A program made the translations under genes and the position numbers. From Rutpela maculata (Eukaryota; Arthropoda; Insecta; Coleoptera; Cerambycidae): 64,000 nucleotides of DNA. Shown here piece after piece: positions 49,932 through 63,055 of this stretch (within the stretch, counting starts at the first letter, position 1; each line of letters starts with the position of its first letter). The notes beneath the pieces are model-generated. The model was not told the origin of the DNA. It saw nothing but the letters and a program-made list of their open reading frames with translations, and searched no databases. Location of the stretch: NCBI GenBank assembly GCA_936432065.2, contig OW386285.2:107079869-107143868 (forward strand). Reading direction: 5' to 3'.

Positions 49932-52739
49932 GGTGCACATCTACCAGGGTTTTGAGTTAAAATTTCGGTAGAATCTCGGTGTTTTTAATAACCTCACTTT
50001 TATTTTATGTTGTTTTAGTTGTAGTTTGTTTATTTATTTATAAAAAGTTATTAAAATGGAGTCCTGAAAACCTGTATTAAATGAGAAAGGAGTGGTTATG
50101 ATAAATGAATATAATGTAGTGCTACATAATGTAAACTGTAAATAGTTTAAATTTGTCAACAAACATAATAAATATCAAAGTTGTCAAAAAACCGGGAAAA
50201 TCAAACGAAACGTTTCATAATTTTTAACCACAGGTTATGTCCAGGCTGGACATCTACTGAAAAAAAATGTATTTCTAACCGATTTCTTCTACCACTGAAT
50301 ATAGCGGTGGATATAGAAAAATGCCATAAGAAACTTGTTTACACATTGTATAATTTGCAGAAATGGCGGAGGATCTAGTCACAATAATATAAGAAATGCG
50401 GTTTCATTATTTGTCAATTTGTCATAATCTGAAAACGATAAAACCTTTTTCTATTATTTTCATTCAAGTTAAAACAGTATGTTAAAAATATTTTAATATC
50501 TTCTTTTTACACAGACTGGATATTCATACGCAAGACAAAAAAAATCGCAATCAAATGTATTAAGTTTTTAAGGTCTTTTAATTTTAAGATTCTGGGTTTA
50601 ATTGCCATACTTGCAATTTTAATCACTCCCGCTGATACCATCTTGATTCTCGAACCGTTAGTACCCAACCAGCAAATTTGTTTTATAATTTAAATGTTAT
50701 ACGATTATTTTGTTTTATTGTTATTTTATTAATGCTTCTAAAATGCTAATCGATTATATTAGAGTTGCAGAAAACACTATTTAGTTGTCTGCAACTGAAC
50801 TGTTTTATGATTTTATCATTAAAACGTTTTTACAGGAAAATGATAACATATCTTATAAAGCAGTTAAGAAATTATTTTAGAAACGTTTCCGTGACTAAGA
50901 TATAAAACATTTCAGCTTATAAAACTAAATGATTTTATAGTGCTTTTTTAGTAACGTTCGGCAGTATTTTCAGCACCGTTATAAATATATATTAAAATTA
51001 TTTTATAATTGTTTCCTATTATTTTATAAAACAATTTTATTAAAGCAGTATTTGCGACAGTTTTGCTATTGAAAGTAAATTGTTGTTCCAGAGTCTGCTA
51101 TATAATTATTATATAGTATTGCAATCTACTGCAATATGGCAACGGCAATAAAGTAGTTACAAAATATCAATCAATTCTCTTTACAGAAGCTGTCTACAAA
51201 TTTTTCAAAAAAAACGATAATTATCGAGATATTCGAGGAAATGTAGGAAATTACACGTTTTCCTATAGAGTGTATGTAAATCTTAAAAAAATAATTTTTC
51301 TCAGAAACCTTTGTTTCGAAGGGCTAAGATTAACGGAGCGTCAAAGTAGTACATGATATTAAGTGAACATCGCATATGAGATCGATTTCAGTTAATTACC
51401 GGTTAATTACGGTGACAAAATAGAGAAATTTTATCAAATCCCACCCCCTCTAATTCCTTCATTTTTGTCGGAATTCAAAAAATAAAAAAGTATTTTAGCA
51501 AATTTAATCCTGTGTAAATTAACTAGAGTAGTCTTTTGGCGTAGGAGCCAAAATTAAAAAGTTGCCAACTGTAGAAGCTCAAAATTTGCGATTTTTTGCC
51601 ATGTACGGCCAACATTTCAGTAGTTATCTCCGAAACGAAAAAAAAAATCAAAATTCTGATGTAGTAAAGTAGCAAAAGATTCGTAGTAGAAAATACTCGT
51701 TTGAACTTTTTTTTTTATTTCGAGCTAACTTCCACTGTTTCGGAGATATCTGCGAAAAATAACAAAAAGCAGCTTGCATTTCGGCGCCGCAAAAACATAC
51801 ATTCTTGACACGTTCATATTTTTCGAAAAACACCATTGGGACGGCCGTACGATGTCGCGACATATAGAGGAAGTCTTCCAGATAAACCTGATCATAAATT
51901 GCACGGCGAAATTCGAAAATTCGGCTCGGCACGAACGAATCAGAAGTGACATTTTGTGACATATCAGAAAATTGATTCCTTTTTGTAACATGTTATTTAT
52001 TTTTTTACTCATTTACCACCTTTGTGTGTCGCGCGTTACGTCGATTGGACAGGCTAGGCATGAAGATAAAGGTGATTGGCTCTGTACCTAGCGTGAGTTA
52101 GAATAACTCACTCATTATAACTCACGCTATTTGTTTATGGATACTATTAATTATTCAAAAGCAGTTCATTAATTAGTATATAACCTAATAAGAGTAGATA
52201 AAATTATTAATTGTTACAAACAATCTGTTCACAACAATTTTTTTTTCGCCATAATTATCAAATAGCTAATAGAAAACAAAAATAATTATTTTGTTTATTT
52301 TTTATATCCATTTATACCCACTGGGTAAAACAACTTGCAGGGTATGCACTTTTAGTTTTACGATCGATTTTTATTTCCTCTTATGTAAATAGTAATATGA
52401 AAACCTCTTCCTCATGTAAAGGTGGCAAATTTGTTGCTGTCTTTTGTGGAAATCTACAAAATCTTCTAGATGTAGTAATAACATTGAATGATTAATGACA
52501 AACATTGTCGAGAAACTGTGCCATAACTAATCAATAATGATTGACAAATAGGCGGTCCAAATAATTGAACTATAATCAAAAAGAATGAAAGTAATTATTA
52601 GATAAATCACATTTCCATTCCGGTAACTCACGTCTTCTAAAATTCTGTTCACTTATCATTTAATGGTAATTTTACAAAAGCCTAACAAATATTAAATCAC
52701 GTAACTTTAGTAATCTAAGCTTTAACAAAGAGACAGAAA
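49932..52739. other. Intergenic DNA upstream of a host gene
   Basis: No supportable gene. Overlapping ORFs near 51648-52012 occur on both strands and look like chance. Confidence 0.4.
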
Positions 52740-53032
52740 ATGGATTTTGCTGTGACTTGTGATATTCTATATTTATACAAGATATGTAGGTACCTACAAT
52801 CAAGTTTTAAACGAACAGCGATTATCTCAAACTACATATTTGTTCGACGATGGTCTGCCCTGCCGTGCGGCGGTGTCACAACAGACGTTACAGTCATTGC
52901 TTGTTGTTGTTTTCTGCTGCAAATGCTGCAATGCATAGCGGCAGTGAAATGGTGGGCTAGTGGGGATAGTTCCAGTCACTCAGTCAGTCCCTTCCCCAGA
53001 ATCGAGTCGCGGCGCGAGGGAGTTCAGCGAGT

Positions 53033-53270
53033 TCAGTTAACACACAGTATACCTCAAGATCCTGTTTGAAGAGCTCGGGAAGTCAAGGTGCGATAAATTT
53101 ATGCTGGTTTACCTCCGCTAGTGCCCTTGTGACATGACTTTGAGTGATTAAGTTTATTTTTATGAGGATAGTGCGGCAAACGCTTCGTGTACCAGTGATT
53201 TTGTTTTATTTTGGATTATCAGTGAAACTTGAGGATTAATATTTGTGCGACTGTTTATTTTCCTGTTACA
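53033..53270 (+). promoter_or_regulatory. Candidate initiator and 5' leader of the secreted-protein gene
   Basis: GTTCAGTTAAC supplies a TCAGTT initiator (A at 53035). The surrounding 52850-53080 is GC- and CpG-richer than the rest of the window, as expected near a host promoter. No TATA. The leader of about 235 nt has no ATG in a good context before 53271 that I can see being used. Confidence 0.4.
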
Positions 53271-53337
53271 ATGGAAGTGAAACTGCAAGCATTTGTCTTC
53301 GTTTGTGTGCTCCTTGCTGTGATTAGTGCCAAAAATG
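53271..53337 (+). CDS. First coding exon (signal peptide) of a secreted host protein
   Basis: ATG 53271 in good context (TTACAATGG) encodes MEVKLQAFVFVCVLLAVISA, a textbook signal peptide: a basic residue near the N-terminus, a hydrophobic core and small residues at the cleavage site. Then K-N and a splice donor ATG/GTAATT at 53337/53338, leaving codon phase 1. The mature protein cannot be read because no further exon was recognised before the window ends, so family and function are unknown. Downstream sequence behaves as a long intron. Confidence 0.6.
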
Positions 53338-55611
53338 GTAATTATATAAATATCTTTGGAACTATTAAGATGTTTATACGTAGCGCACCATTATATTTCT
53401 TATAAAATGGGAAAGTTGAATGTTGCACTTTTTTGTTAAATACGAATAATGATCTTGAATGATTTCGAAATTCATGAATAAAGTTAAGAATTGTGAAAGT
53501 ATTCATTGATGGTAAGAAAGAAAGTTTACGATAAATGCTGTTTTAGTAAACTTCCTATAGAACTTAACTGAATACATAAAATAGATGATTATGTAGATGC
53601 AATTAAAAGCAGAAAAATAAGTGCTCCTTGAAATCACATATCCTTAGTCACATTTCGAAAAATAATTTGTTAGTTTTCTACATCTGTCGATCATCTTTCT
53701 TAATCAAATCACGGGGTCCGGTAAAGTTTAGGTATCTCGGATTTTGCAAATTTTCTAAATAGTTTCTCACATACTATGCGTTACTATTTAGAAAATTTTC
53801 AAAATCCGAGATACCTAAACTTTACCAGACCCAAATCACGTTTACTTTTATTGCATTTAAAATTTGCACTATACATTTCAATACATTTTTAAAACGTTTC
53901 CTAAAGTCGGGGTCTATTCATTCTAGGTCTTTGTTAACTCTCATATTTTAGGAAAGTATTGTCTAAATTCTTTTCAATTCAATGTGACCACGGTCCTTTG
54001 CGATGCGGCAATTTTAGTACTATATAATATAGTGTCTCCCAGAGGCAAACAAATTGTTCTAAAAGTGAATTTTGCTGACAAATAATATGTGTGTTAAATA
54101 AGTATTACTGGTCGACTACGCCCGAACCCAATTAATACGAGTTTTTGTTGAAAAAAAAAAAAGATATGTATCCTTGGAAAACTAAGAAAATGTGTAAGTC
54201 TCCATAGGACTAAACATACAAGACTTTTTATATAGATTTTTGTCAAAATATTAACGAGCGATATCAAACGCAGTCATTATATCATGATATTAAATATTGC
54301 TGGAAAATTTTCACAAAAACTACGGAAAATTATAACGTGCAGTGCAAAACTAGGATGAGTTCGTCAGATTCAGGTAGCTGCATCTCGAGTTCAGTTATAT
54401 TTTCAATTCATTTTAGGGTATTCAAAAGTGAAAAAACGAACCGTTATAGGATGACTCTTTGGTCCGTCCGTCCGTCTGTCTGTTACAGTGGTTTATCTCC
54501 GAAACTGTTACAATTAGAAACATGAAATTTCACACGTAGCATTCAGCTCAGGAGTCGATACCCCCAAATTATTTTCTGACGCCGTATTGTGGGTCAAAAT
54601 GTGAGACTTAAGAAATTGATTCCGGCAAGTGGAGTACCGTTTAAAAGGTTTAGAAGTAAGGCGAGAAGTAAGGATTCCGGAAATATTATTTTTTTAATTA
54701 AAAATAAAATGTCACAATATGTGCATGCGCCTTATTTTCGAAAGTATTGGCCAGAAGTTCTGACAACAATCTGAAATATTAGGTAGGTACACTGAGAAAA
54801 CTTAAGGAAAACTATAGCAAACTTCGAGGCGAACCTTTTGTTAAAATTTTTGAGTTTTTAATAAAAGTTCATATATTTCGTATAATGGTTCAGAAATAAG
54901 CAAAATGCTCGATGCTTGACCCTATTCAGAGACTGGAAAAATAATTACTGTTCAAAAAAATTTACCGTTCGAACTTACCATTTGACTGTTTTATTGGTCA
55001 TTGTTAAGAACCCCCCTACAACGGGGGTAGTTTTGAAAAAAAATGCGAAATGTGGGAAGTAGTACAATAAAAGTTTCTCAAAAATATCCCTATTGTAGGG
55101 GGTAGTTTTCCAAAATAAGCACAACATTTCAACTATCAGAAACGATTACTATAACGTCTGTGAACACATCTATGCAAAAAAAATGGAGAAATTTCAGAAA
55201 TCGGTGTTCTTAACAATTACTGTTTTATTTAGTTCTCATTATTTTGTATACCTATATATGCTTGATTCTTAACTAAAGTCTATATTAAAATTAAAATATG
55301 TAGAAAGGCAGAGAATCTGGAAATTGTGAACTAAAATTTGTATACTATGGAACTGTTGATATAAATTTACGATTCCTAAACTTATTTTAAAATATTTTTT
55401 TCGAAATAAAAAAAACGAAAAATATACTTTTCATTTAAGATTAATAATATAATTAAATCTGATTCTAATCTGAAGTTTTAAAATGTTAAAAAATTAATAA
55501 CCTATATAGTATCTACTTTTTTAGGAAGAAGCATTTAATTTATCTTCTTTAGATAAAAAGTCATATTCACACTTAAAATGAACTTGAGTAGTATCTTCTA
55601 ATTTAAAATTA
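53338..55611. other. Presumed first intron, left part
   Basis: AT-rich sequence with a palindromic MITE (53714-53832) and no recognised exons. ORFs at 54337-54774 are unconvincing. Confidence 0.4.
53714..53832. mobile_element. Fully palindromic MITE (119 bp), TSD AAATCACG
   Basis: Arms of about 50 nt (GGGTCCGGTAAAGTTTAGG... and its complement) differ at only two positions around a 19-nt loop. The octamer AAATCACG is exact on both sides (53706-53713 and 53833-53840), which suits a hAT-mobilised element. In transcripts it forms a long hairpin. Confidence 0.9.
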
Positions 55612-56120
55612 CACCGGCACACAAAAAAAATTCTGAACTGATCACCAGACATATCATTTTATATAATGTATTTTGGTGCGCTGAATCCAAATCTGATGAT
55701 AAAAAATATGTTTTCCTACTGTCAATTTAATCCTCAAATAATGGGATATTCGAGGAATAAATTGACAACATGAAAAAATGTTGATGACTTAGAGCTTTTT
55801 TATCATCAGATTTGGATTCATCAGTTCAGATTTTTTTTTGTGGTTGACACACAAAAAAATGTCTGAACTGATCACCCGACATAACATTTTATATGTATTT
55901 TGGTGGGCTGAAACCAAATCTGATAATAAAAAACCTCCAAGTCGTCAAAAAGTTTTCCTACTGTCAATTTATTCCTCAAATAATGGGACACATTTGGAAT
56001 AAACTGACAGTAGGAAACTTTTTTATCAGGATTGGATTAGGATTCAGCGCACCAAAATACATATGAAATAATATGTCTGGTCATCAGTTCAGAAATTATT
56101 CTTTTTTCTATGTGCCGGTG
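55612..56120. mobile_element. Nested palindromic TIR element
   Basis: Ends CACCGGCAC and GTGCCGGTG. Internal repeats CTGAACTGATCAC, CATTTTATAT, TTTTGGTG-GCTGAA, CCAAATCTGAT and CCTACTGTCAATTTA occur several times in both orientations, suggesting one element inserted in or duplicated within another. Target duplication unclear (ATTA on both sides). Confidence 0.7.
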
Positions 56121-57649
56121 ATTATCAATTGGCAAAGATATTTGATTTAATTTAATCTTTATTTAATCAAAATCCATGCCACACCCAACACAAAAACTTT
56201 ATTTAAGTAGGCAGCTATTTGATTTCCATAATTTTTTTATTGTATTCATAACAATAAATGTTTCGCCAAACAGTGGCTCGTCAGATGTGAAGTAAGACTA
56301 CTTGTACTTAACATCTGTTGAAGTCACAATTTTATGTAAACAGTAAAACATTTATAAAAACAATTATGTAATTATTGTTATGTTTTTATGTCCAGAAGCA
56401 AAGATATTTATTTTTAAATTTTTATTTGCTAACGTACAGGGTGTCCAAAAGTTCATGTTAACTCTAGGTAGCGGTAGTTTTTTCAAAAATATGAAAGTTT
56501 CTATGAACATGTGTCCGGAAATGCGTCCTAAGGTGAAACTTTAGAGTAGGTTTTTATTTTATGTTTCAAAATCATTTGTAAAGCGATGAGGTGTGGTTCG
56601 TTATTTAGTATTTATAAGGGTTATTTATTATTTTTTAAATTTTGGTACTGGAATATTGTTCCCTGGTGAAATTTACACAAAAAAGGTCCTCCTAGTTAGG
56701 AGTTATTTATTTTTTTTATAGAAACTAGTTTAAAATAGTTGTTGCAGGGTCAATTTCAATTAATAATCCAAATTCTGGCTTCCATTTAATCTTAATTGCC
56801 ATAATTTGACGAGCAAAACAGTTCAAGTGCACAAAGAAGTGCCTTAATTCTGAAAATTCTCAAGTAATGAAAGAAATTAGATTACACTGACCTACAAAAA
56901 AATTAATTTTGCCGTTGCTTTTCAATTTTTATTGTAATGGTGTAACAACATAATTCACTGAAATTCACTCAAATATAAGTAATTACAGTTTTTTCCTATC
57001 ACATGGGGTTCTCTTGGAATATTGAAAACTAAATTTTGCAAAACTATTACAATTGTTGCAGCCATATTGGATTTGAATTTTTTATCAAAATATTAAAAGA
57101 AATTATTTAAATTGTGCCAAATTCTCGATTAGAAGAATAATCTTATTTCCGATTCTTGCTCACCTTATACTAGATGCAGCTTGATGAAATTAACATGGGA
57201 CCACCGCTGAGCCCTCGGCCGAACCATACCTTCCCCAAGATTTCATAGAAATTCCTCGAGATAATTTAGAGCAATTTTTGTACACATAAAAAAACATACA
57301 TATCGGTCGAATTGAGAAACTCCTTTCAAACTTATATTTTGCATTTTATTTAGCTAACGTGAACATGTCAATGTGTATGTCATTATTCCATTTTACAATC
57401 AATAAATAGACAAAACTACGTCACAATACACACGTACTGAACACGCAGAGACACGCAGGTGCCAGATGTTGTGGCCGGTGACATTCAGACTATGTCATTT
57501 TTTAATTTTTTGTGACGGTCTTCTGTGAGCTCAACCGTATTTAAGTAATATGTATATACTTCAGATAAAATCACTCTATTTTTAAACTTGTTTTTGGTTA
57601 TATAAGTGATTGTGCAGGGAAACGAGATTGCTTAAATTGTCAGTGGGTA
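56121..57649. other. Intergenic or intronic DNA
   Basis: A TACAGGGTG motif at about 56437 suggests another MITE end. Nothing else supportable. Confidence 0.35.
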
Positions 57650-59300
57650 AAAACTTATTCTGCACAAAGATGCGGATGCGGTGGCACTTAAAAAAATATA
57701 TATTTATTGGAGCTGAAGTAGAATCAAATTTTAAGAAGAAAAGGTTCTATGCAATTTTTCACATAAATTGAGAGTTTTTAAGTTATAACGAGAAATATAA
57801 CGACTTGAAAATTGCGATTTTAGCTTAAAAAAAGGTATTTCCAAACGGCTTTCGTCAAGTATCTCGAAAAGTATTACTTTATCGAAAAAATGTTACAGAC
57901 CAATTACATAAAGTACAAACTGGGAATTAATTATATTTTTTGTTTTTTGATGTAGGATCAATAATTTCGAAGATATTTAAGTTTACATTTGGCATCCAAG
58001 TGTTCATAAGATAATTATTTAGAATGAGAGTTAAATATCTCAGAAACTGTGACACCTACATCAAGGATGCTAATAAGTAGAATAATAGGTTATTAATTAA
58101 GCTTTCAACTGTTTTTTTATTTTTTCCTGTAGCATAAAAAACAAAGAAGTTGTGACCGAAGCAATGTGCGTCTACACATTTTTTTATTACCAACGTCGCC
58201 ATTTTGTTACTGTAATTAGCCAGTAATTAAAAAAAAGGAATTTCAAACACTGTTTCTCATTAATATATAGCATGACGTAGATGCTCAAATTTTTTGGTTT
58301 GTATACAGCACTTGCTTTAGAAAAAAATACAGTTTAAACTATAAAGGTATTTTCGATAAAACGTAATTTTTTTCCTCTTCCAAATATCTCAATAAATATT
58401 AGTTTTATTGAAAAATGGGTAGAGACCAAAAATAAAGCTCATAAACTGATAATGAATGTCGCTTGTTTATTTATTTACATAGATTTAATAGTTTCGAAGA
58501 TATGAAAGTTTACAAATGGCGTCCGAACGTTTCTAAGACGAAAAATGCAGTTTAAATGTTAAACATCTCAGAAATTGTGACACCTACGTCTCGCATGCTA
58601 AGAAATGAAATGACAGACAATTCATTTCCCTTTTATATTATTTATATAAGAAATAAAGAAGTTGTGATGGAAAAATGTGCGTATTTATATTTTTTTATAT
58701 AAAAAGGTCGCCATTTTGTTACTCTAATTAGCTAGTAATTTAAAAACATTATCTCAAATACAGTTTTTCGTTAAGATGTAGCATTACTTAGATGCTCAAA
58801 TTTTTTTGCTCATTTAAAGCACTTGCTTTAGAAAAAAATGCATTTTTGATTATTTCGAAACACTCGGATACCAAATATAAACTTAAATATGTCCGAAATT
58901 ATTAATCCTACATCAATAAACAAAAAATATAATTAATTCCCAGTTTATACTCTCTGTAATTGGTCTTTTCGATAAAGTAATACTTTTCGAGATATTTGAC
59001 AAAAGCCGTTTGGAAATACCTTTTTTTAAAGCTAAAATCGCAATTTTTAAGTCGTTATAACTTAAAAACTATCAATTTATGTGAAAAATTGCAGAACTTT
59101 TTCTTTTTAAAATTTGATTCTATTTCCAATAAATATATATATTTTTTAAGTGCCACCCCCTTCCAAAAAATTAGCAAGCCCCCGCACAATATAGAAACTT
59201 TTCTGTGAAGCATTTACTATTATGTTGCCAAAAATGAACGAAATCGGTTCAATATGACATTATTCCGAAGTTAAAACCTCTAGTCACTGCACTAAAATAT
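57650..59300. mobile_element. Foldback element, about 1.6 kb
   Basis: 57679-58020 is inverted relative to 58860-59190. Shared text includes GGTGGCACTTAAAAAA, TATATATTTATTGG, TATAACGACTTGAAAATTGC and CTCGAAAAGTATTACTTTATCG with complements. A second, inner inverted pair (about 58030-58330 against 58520-58850) nests within. A fragment lies at 22150-22500. Confidence 0.75.
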
Positions 59301-59910
59301 ATAAATAGATTTTAAAATCATTCAAAATATCATTTCACCAGATTTCTATTCAACTCAAAAACATAAAAATCAAACTTAAATAATTAATACCTTTTGTTAT
59401 TTACTGATCGATTTTGTTTAAAAATCAATATTCTTCCTCTAGCTAACACTAACTTACTGTCCAATTTTCAATACAATCGGACTTTTCTCTCTTAAAATTA
59501 TCGTGCTAAAAATCTCATAAGTATGTATAAGTAAATGTTTTTAAAATGTTGAACGTCGAAATGAAACTATTGCAAACTTTCAGCATAGGAGAATCTCTGT
59601 CACAATAAAGTATTATTTTATGATATGAATAAGAAATAGGTAGGTATACATTTAGGGTATACAAACGATTTAATGTCTGAAACTATTCTGGCAAATAAAT
59701 AATTTTTCAAAATTTCAATTTTAATCTTTTTACTTGTATTATTAAGGGTCGGTACCTACTTCTAAAATTTCATAGAACTTTTCATTAATCCATAAATCTA
59801 AGTTTTATATTAGATTATGCACAATTTAATTTTGAAACTGCTTTCAAGAATTCTTATGAAAATTAATAGTTTCTGAGAAACACGCAAATTATGCGACATG
59901 AGCAAGAATA
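59301..59910. other. AT-rich DNA
   Basis: Nothing recognised. Confidence 0.4.
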
Positions 59911-61277
59911 TTATAATTTTGCTGTTGAATTTTAATTTTTCAATAAACGAAATAACGTTATTTGCATTTTTTTTGACAAAACTGTCCAAAAATTCTTAAA
60001 CTTTAAGGGTAAGCTGCCTCTGAAAAAACCTTATAGTAGCAGATTTAACTTCAATGTCATATACATTATGCTTTGTAGCGTGCCTAAATTGCGTAATAAA
60101 TTGAAAACTTTAGAGAGCTATATCGTCCAGAAATATAGAGATAATTTACACAGTATAGAGGTAACTGTCATATTTTGACCTCATCTCAACGAACAGTTGA
60201 TCGATGTCCACTAGTCAGTCAGCATAGTATGTTATTAGGCCTGAGAACGTCAATTTTGACATTATATCTAAAAATAAAAATCCTACTAGGTATTTAATTG
60301 TGCCTTACCACATGGACTATGATGACTATTAACTATCGCGTTTACGCAGAAGCCACGTCATATCATATTTATAAACACCACTTCAACCCTCGCTTCAGCC
60401 GTTCAGGAAAAATATGTTATAGTTTTTTAAAATTTAAGATCAAAGTAAGCTACCAGCAAGGCTTATCTGTCTTACACCATTCAAATCATTGCACTTGTAT
60501 TCCTTTTTAATTAACTATTTGATACGCTTTTTAAAAATAAACTGAGTAGATAATTAATTTTTATATTAGAATAAGTACTTATACTTCTAACAAGCTAAGT
60601 TCATCTTCAGTACTTATTGAACGGTAAAATAGTTTTCACAAATAGTATGTACCAAATTAATCAATCGCTAAAGAACGTATGAGCAAAATGAAGTATCCAG
60701 TTTTAACCATAAATTTTATTACAGAAATGTTTATTTTATCCTTAATATTATAATTTTGCTGTTGAATTTTTAACAATTTTTCAATAAACGAAATAACGTT
60801 ATTTGCATTTTTCTCGACAAAAATTGTCAAAAAATTCTTAAACTTTGGGGGTAAGCTGCCTCTGAAAAAACCTTATAGTAGCAGAATTAACTTTAATTTA
60901 ATATACATTATGCTTTGCAGCGTGCCTAAATTGCGTAATAAATTGAAAACTTTAGAGGGCAATATCGTCCAGAGATATAGAGATAATTTACACAGTATAG
61001 AGGTAACTGTCATCTCAACGAACAGTTGATCGATGTCCACTAGTCAGTCAGCATAGTATGTTATTAGGCCTGAGAACGTCAATTTTGACATTATATCTAA
61101 AAATAAAAACCCTACTAGGTATTTAATTGTGCCTTACCACATGGACTATGATGACTATTAACTATCGCGTTTACGCAGAAGCCACGTCATATCATATTTA
61201 TAAACACCACTTCAGCCCTCGCTTCAACCGTTCAGGAAAAATATGTTATAGTTTTTAAAAATTTAAGATCAAAGTGA
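59911..61277 (+). repeat. Direct segmental duplication, about 530 bp x 2
   Basis: 59911-60443 and 60749-61277 are over 90% alike in the same orientation, starting TATAATTTTGCTGTTGAATTTT and ending GATCAAAGT (first bases only quoted). Differences are small indels; the second copy lacks about 12 nt around TTTTGACCTC. Between them lie about 300 bp of unique sequence. Coding is not evident. Confidence 0.85.
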
Positions 61278-62174
61278 TTAGATGACCTTTCTATATATTA
61301 TATACAGAGTGCATCACGGTTAGTAGCCTATTAGACGTTTTAGAAACACTACAAATAATTTGAAGCTGAAAATTTAGGAAGAGGAGTTTTCAGAAGTGCT
61401 CTATTTAATGAAAATAATGTCACGTATGTGACACTTCCTGTTATACCGGAAATTGACATCAACTTCCCTATTTTAAATGGCATGCCTTATTTTTTTATGC
61501 CGGATTCGAATTCTAATCATTATTTTAAGATAACTATCAATATCATTCCCTATCTAAAAAACCAATAGTTTTTGAGATATTTCGATTTTAATGAAATCTG
61601 ATCACTCGCTATGGTAAATTCCGATAACCAATTTTTCCCCCTATATGTCTATACGAGATAGACCTTATGTGGGCTCGAGCTGCAAATGCTCCAAAATATA
61701 TTGTTACACTCGTATTTGCTTTTGGAAAAATTATAATTATTTATACCTGGTTTTGGCAATAAATATAAATATTTCAACCAAATCACAAAGATGGCGGCTT
61801 ACGACTACACGACTAGCTGGTCTTGTGCGGGGCTGGGTTCGTGGATCCAGTTCTTATATGAACGAGAGAGAGAGAACCAATAGTTTCACAGGTTCGCCCA
61901 CCTAATTTATTTCGTGATTAAAAAGGGAGTAAAAATATAGATGGTGATAAAAGGGGCGCCATCCACAGTAAAATTGATAATAAACTGTTCTCTTTAATCA
62001 CAAAACCGACTGCTGTGGAAAAGCTTGATAATAAGAAAGACACAAACAAATGAATTCAAAAGATGTACATTTTTAAAATAAAAATGTACCATTTATTAAT
62101 CATCTTTTAAATAGGAAAATTCAGCAAAATACAGAGAAAAAAATATAGACCAACTCAAAATAATAATATTATAC
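61278..62174. other. Intergenic or intronic DNA
   Basis: An ATACAGAGTGCATCACGG start at about 61306 resembles a worn MITE end. The 86-residue ORF at 61645-61905 is not recognisable. Confidence 0.35.
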
Positions 62175-63055
62175 AGTGTATCCCACTTTTCACTGTAACA
62201 CCTTTGTAGCTCAGTTATTAGTCACCCAATTTTAACCCTGAAAGACCTTTATTATACCTTTTTTAAGTAAAACAAAACTTATTTCAGTCATTGGCGTGCA
62301 TTTTTATTAAGAAAAAAAGGGTCGACTTTTCGAGAAATCATATTTGGCATTTTTTTATTGAAAAACTAATGCAATATTATTGATCAGCATCAGAATTTAA
62401 CATTTTGACTTTTGGTTTTCGAATTACGGCCCACTTAAAATTGCCTGTTTTAAACATTAAATAATCAATAAATTGGTAACGAATCTTTTTTCGCAAGAAA
62501 GTCATTCTTTATTTTCTCTTCAAATTCATTTCTTCTACCACCTCATATCATCGATACTTTCAAATTCTGTAATCCTTAATGCCCGAATAATTTACAGGTC
62601 TGATGACCCAAAATTTTTCGATGAAAATTCTTGGCCTTCGAAATTTGAAAGTTTCCATGATATGGGATAGTAGAAAAAGTAAGTTTAAAGAGAAAATGAA
62701 GAATGACTTTTTTTCAAAAAAAATTTCGTTAGCAATTTATTGATTATTTAATATTTAAAATAGGTAATTTTAAGGGGACCGTAATTCGAAAACCAAAAAT
62801 TAAAATGTTGTTAAATTCTGGATATAGTGGTTCTACAGCATGCTGATCAATAATATTGCATTAGTTTTTCAACAAAAGAATGCCTAATAATATGATTTCT
62901 CGAAAAATCGACCCTTTTTTTCTTAATAAGAATGCACGCCAATGACTGAAATAAATTTTGTTTTACTCAAAAAAGATATAATAAAGGTCTTTGATACCGG
63001 TCTAAACTTGATTGAAATTGGATGACCACTAACTGAGCTACGAAGGTGTTATCCT
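62175..63055. mobile_element. Foldback element, about 880 bp
   Basis: Left arm (about 62190-62560) and right arm (about 62690-63050) are inverted copies. Anchors: TAACACCTT-GTAGCTCAGTTA against TAACTGAGCTAC-AAGGTGTTA, and AAAAAGGGTCGA-TTTTCGAGAAATCATA against its complement. No transposase. Confidence 0.8.

Noticed and set aside
51648..52012. Overlapping ORFs of about 100 residues on both strands
   Set aside because: No recognisable domain and no coding bias; chance in a repeat-like patch.
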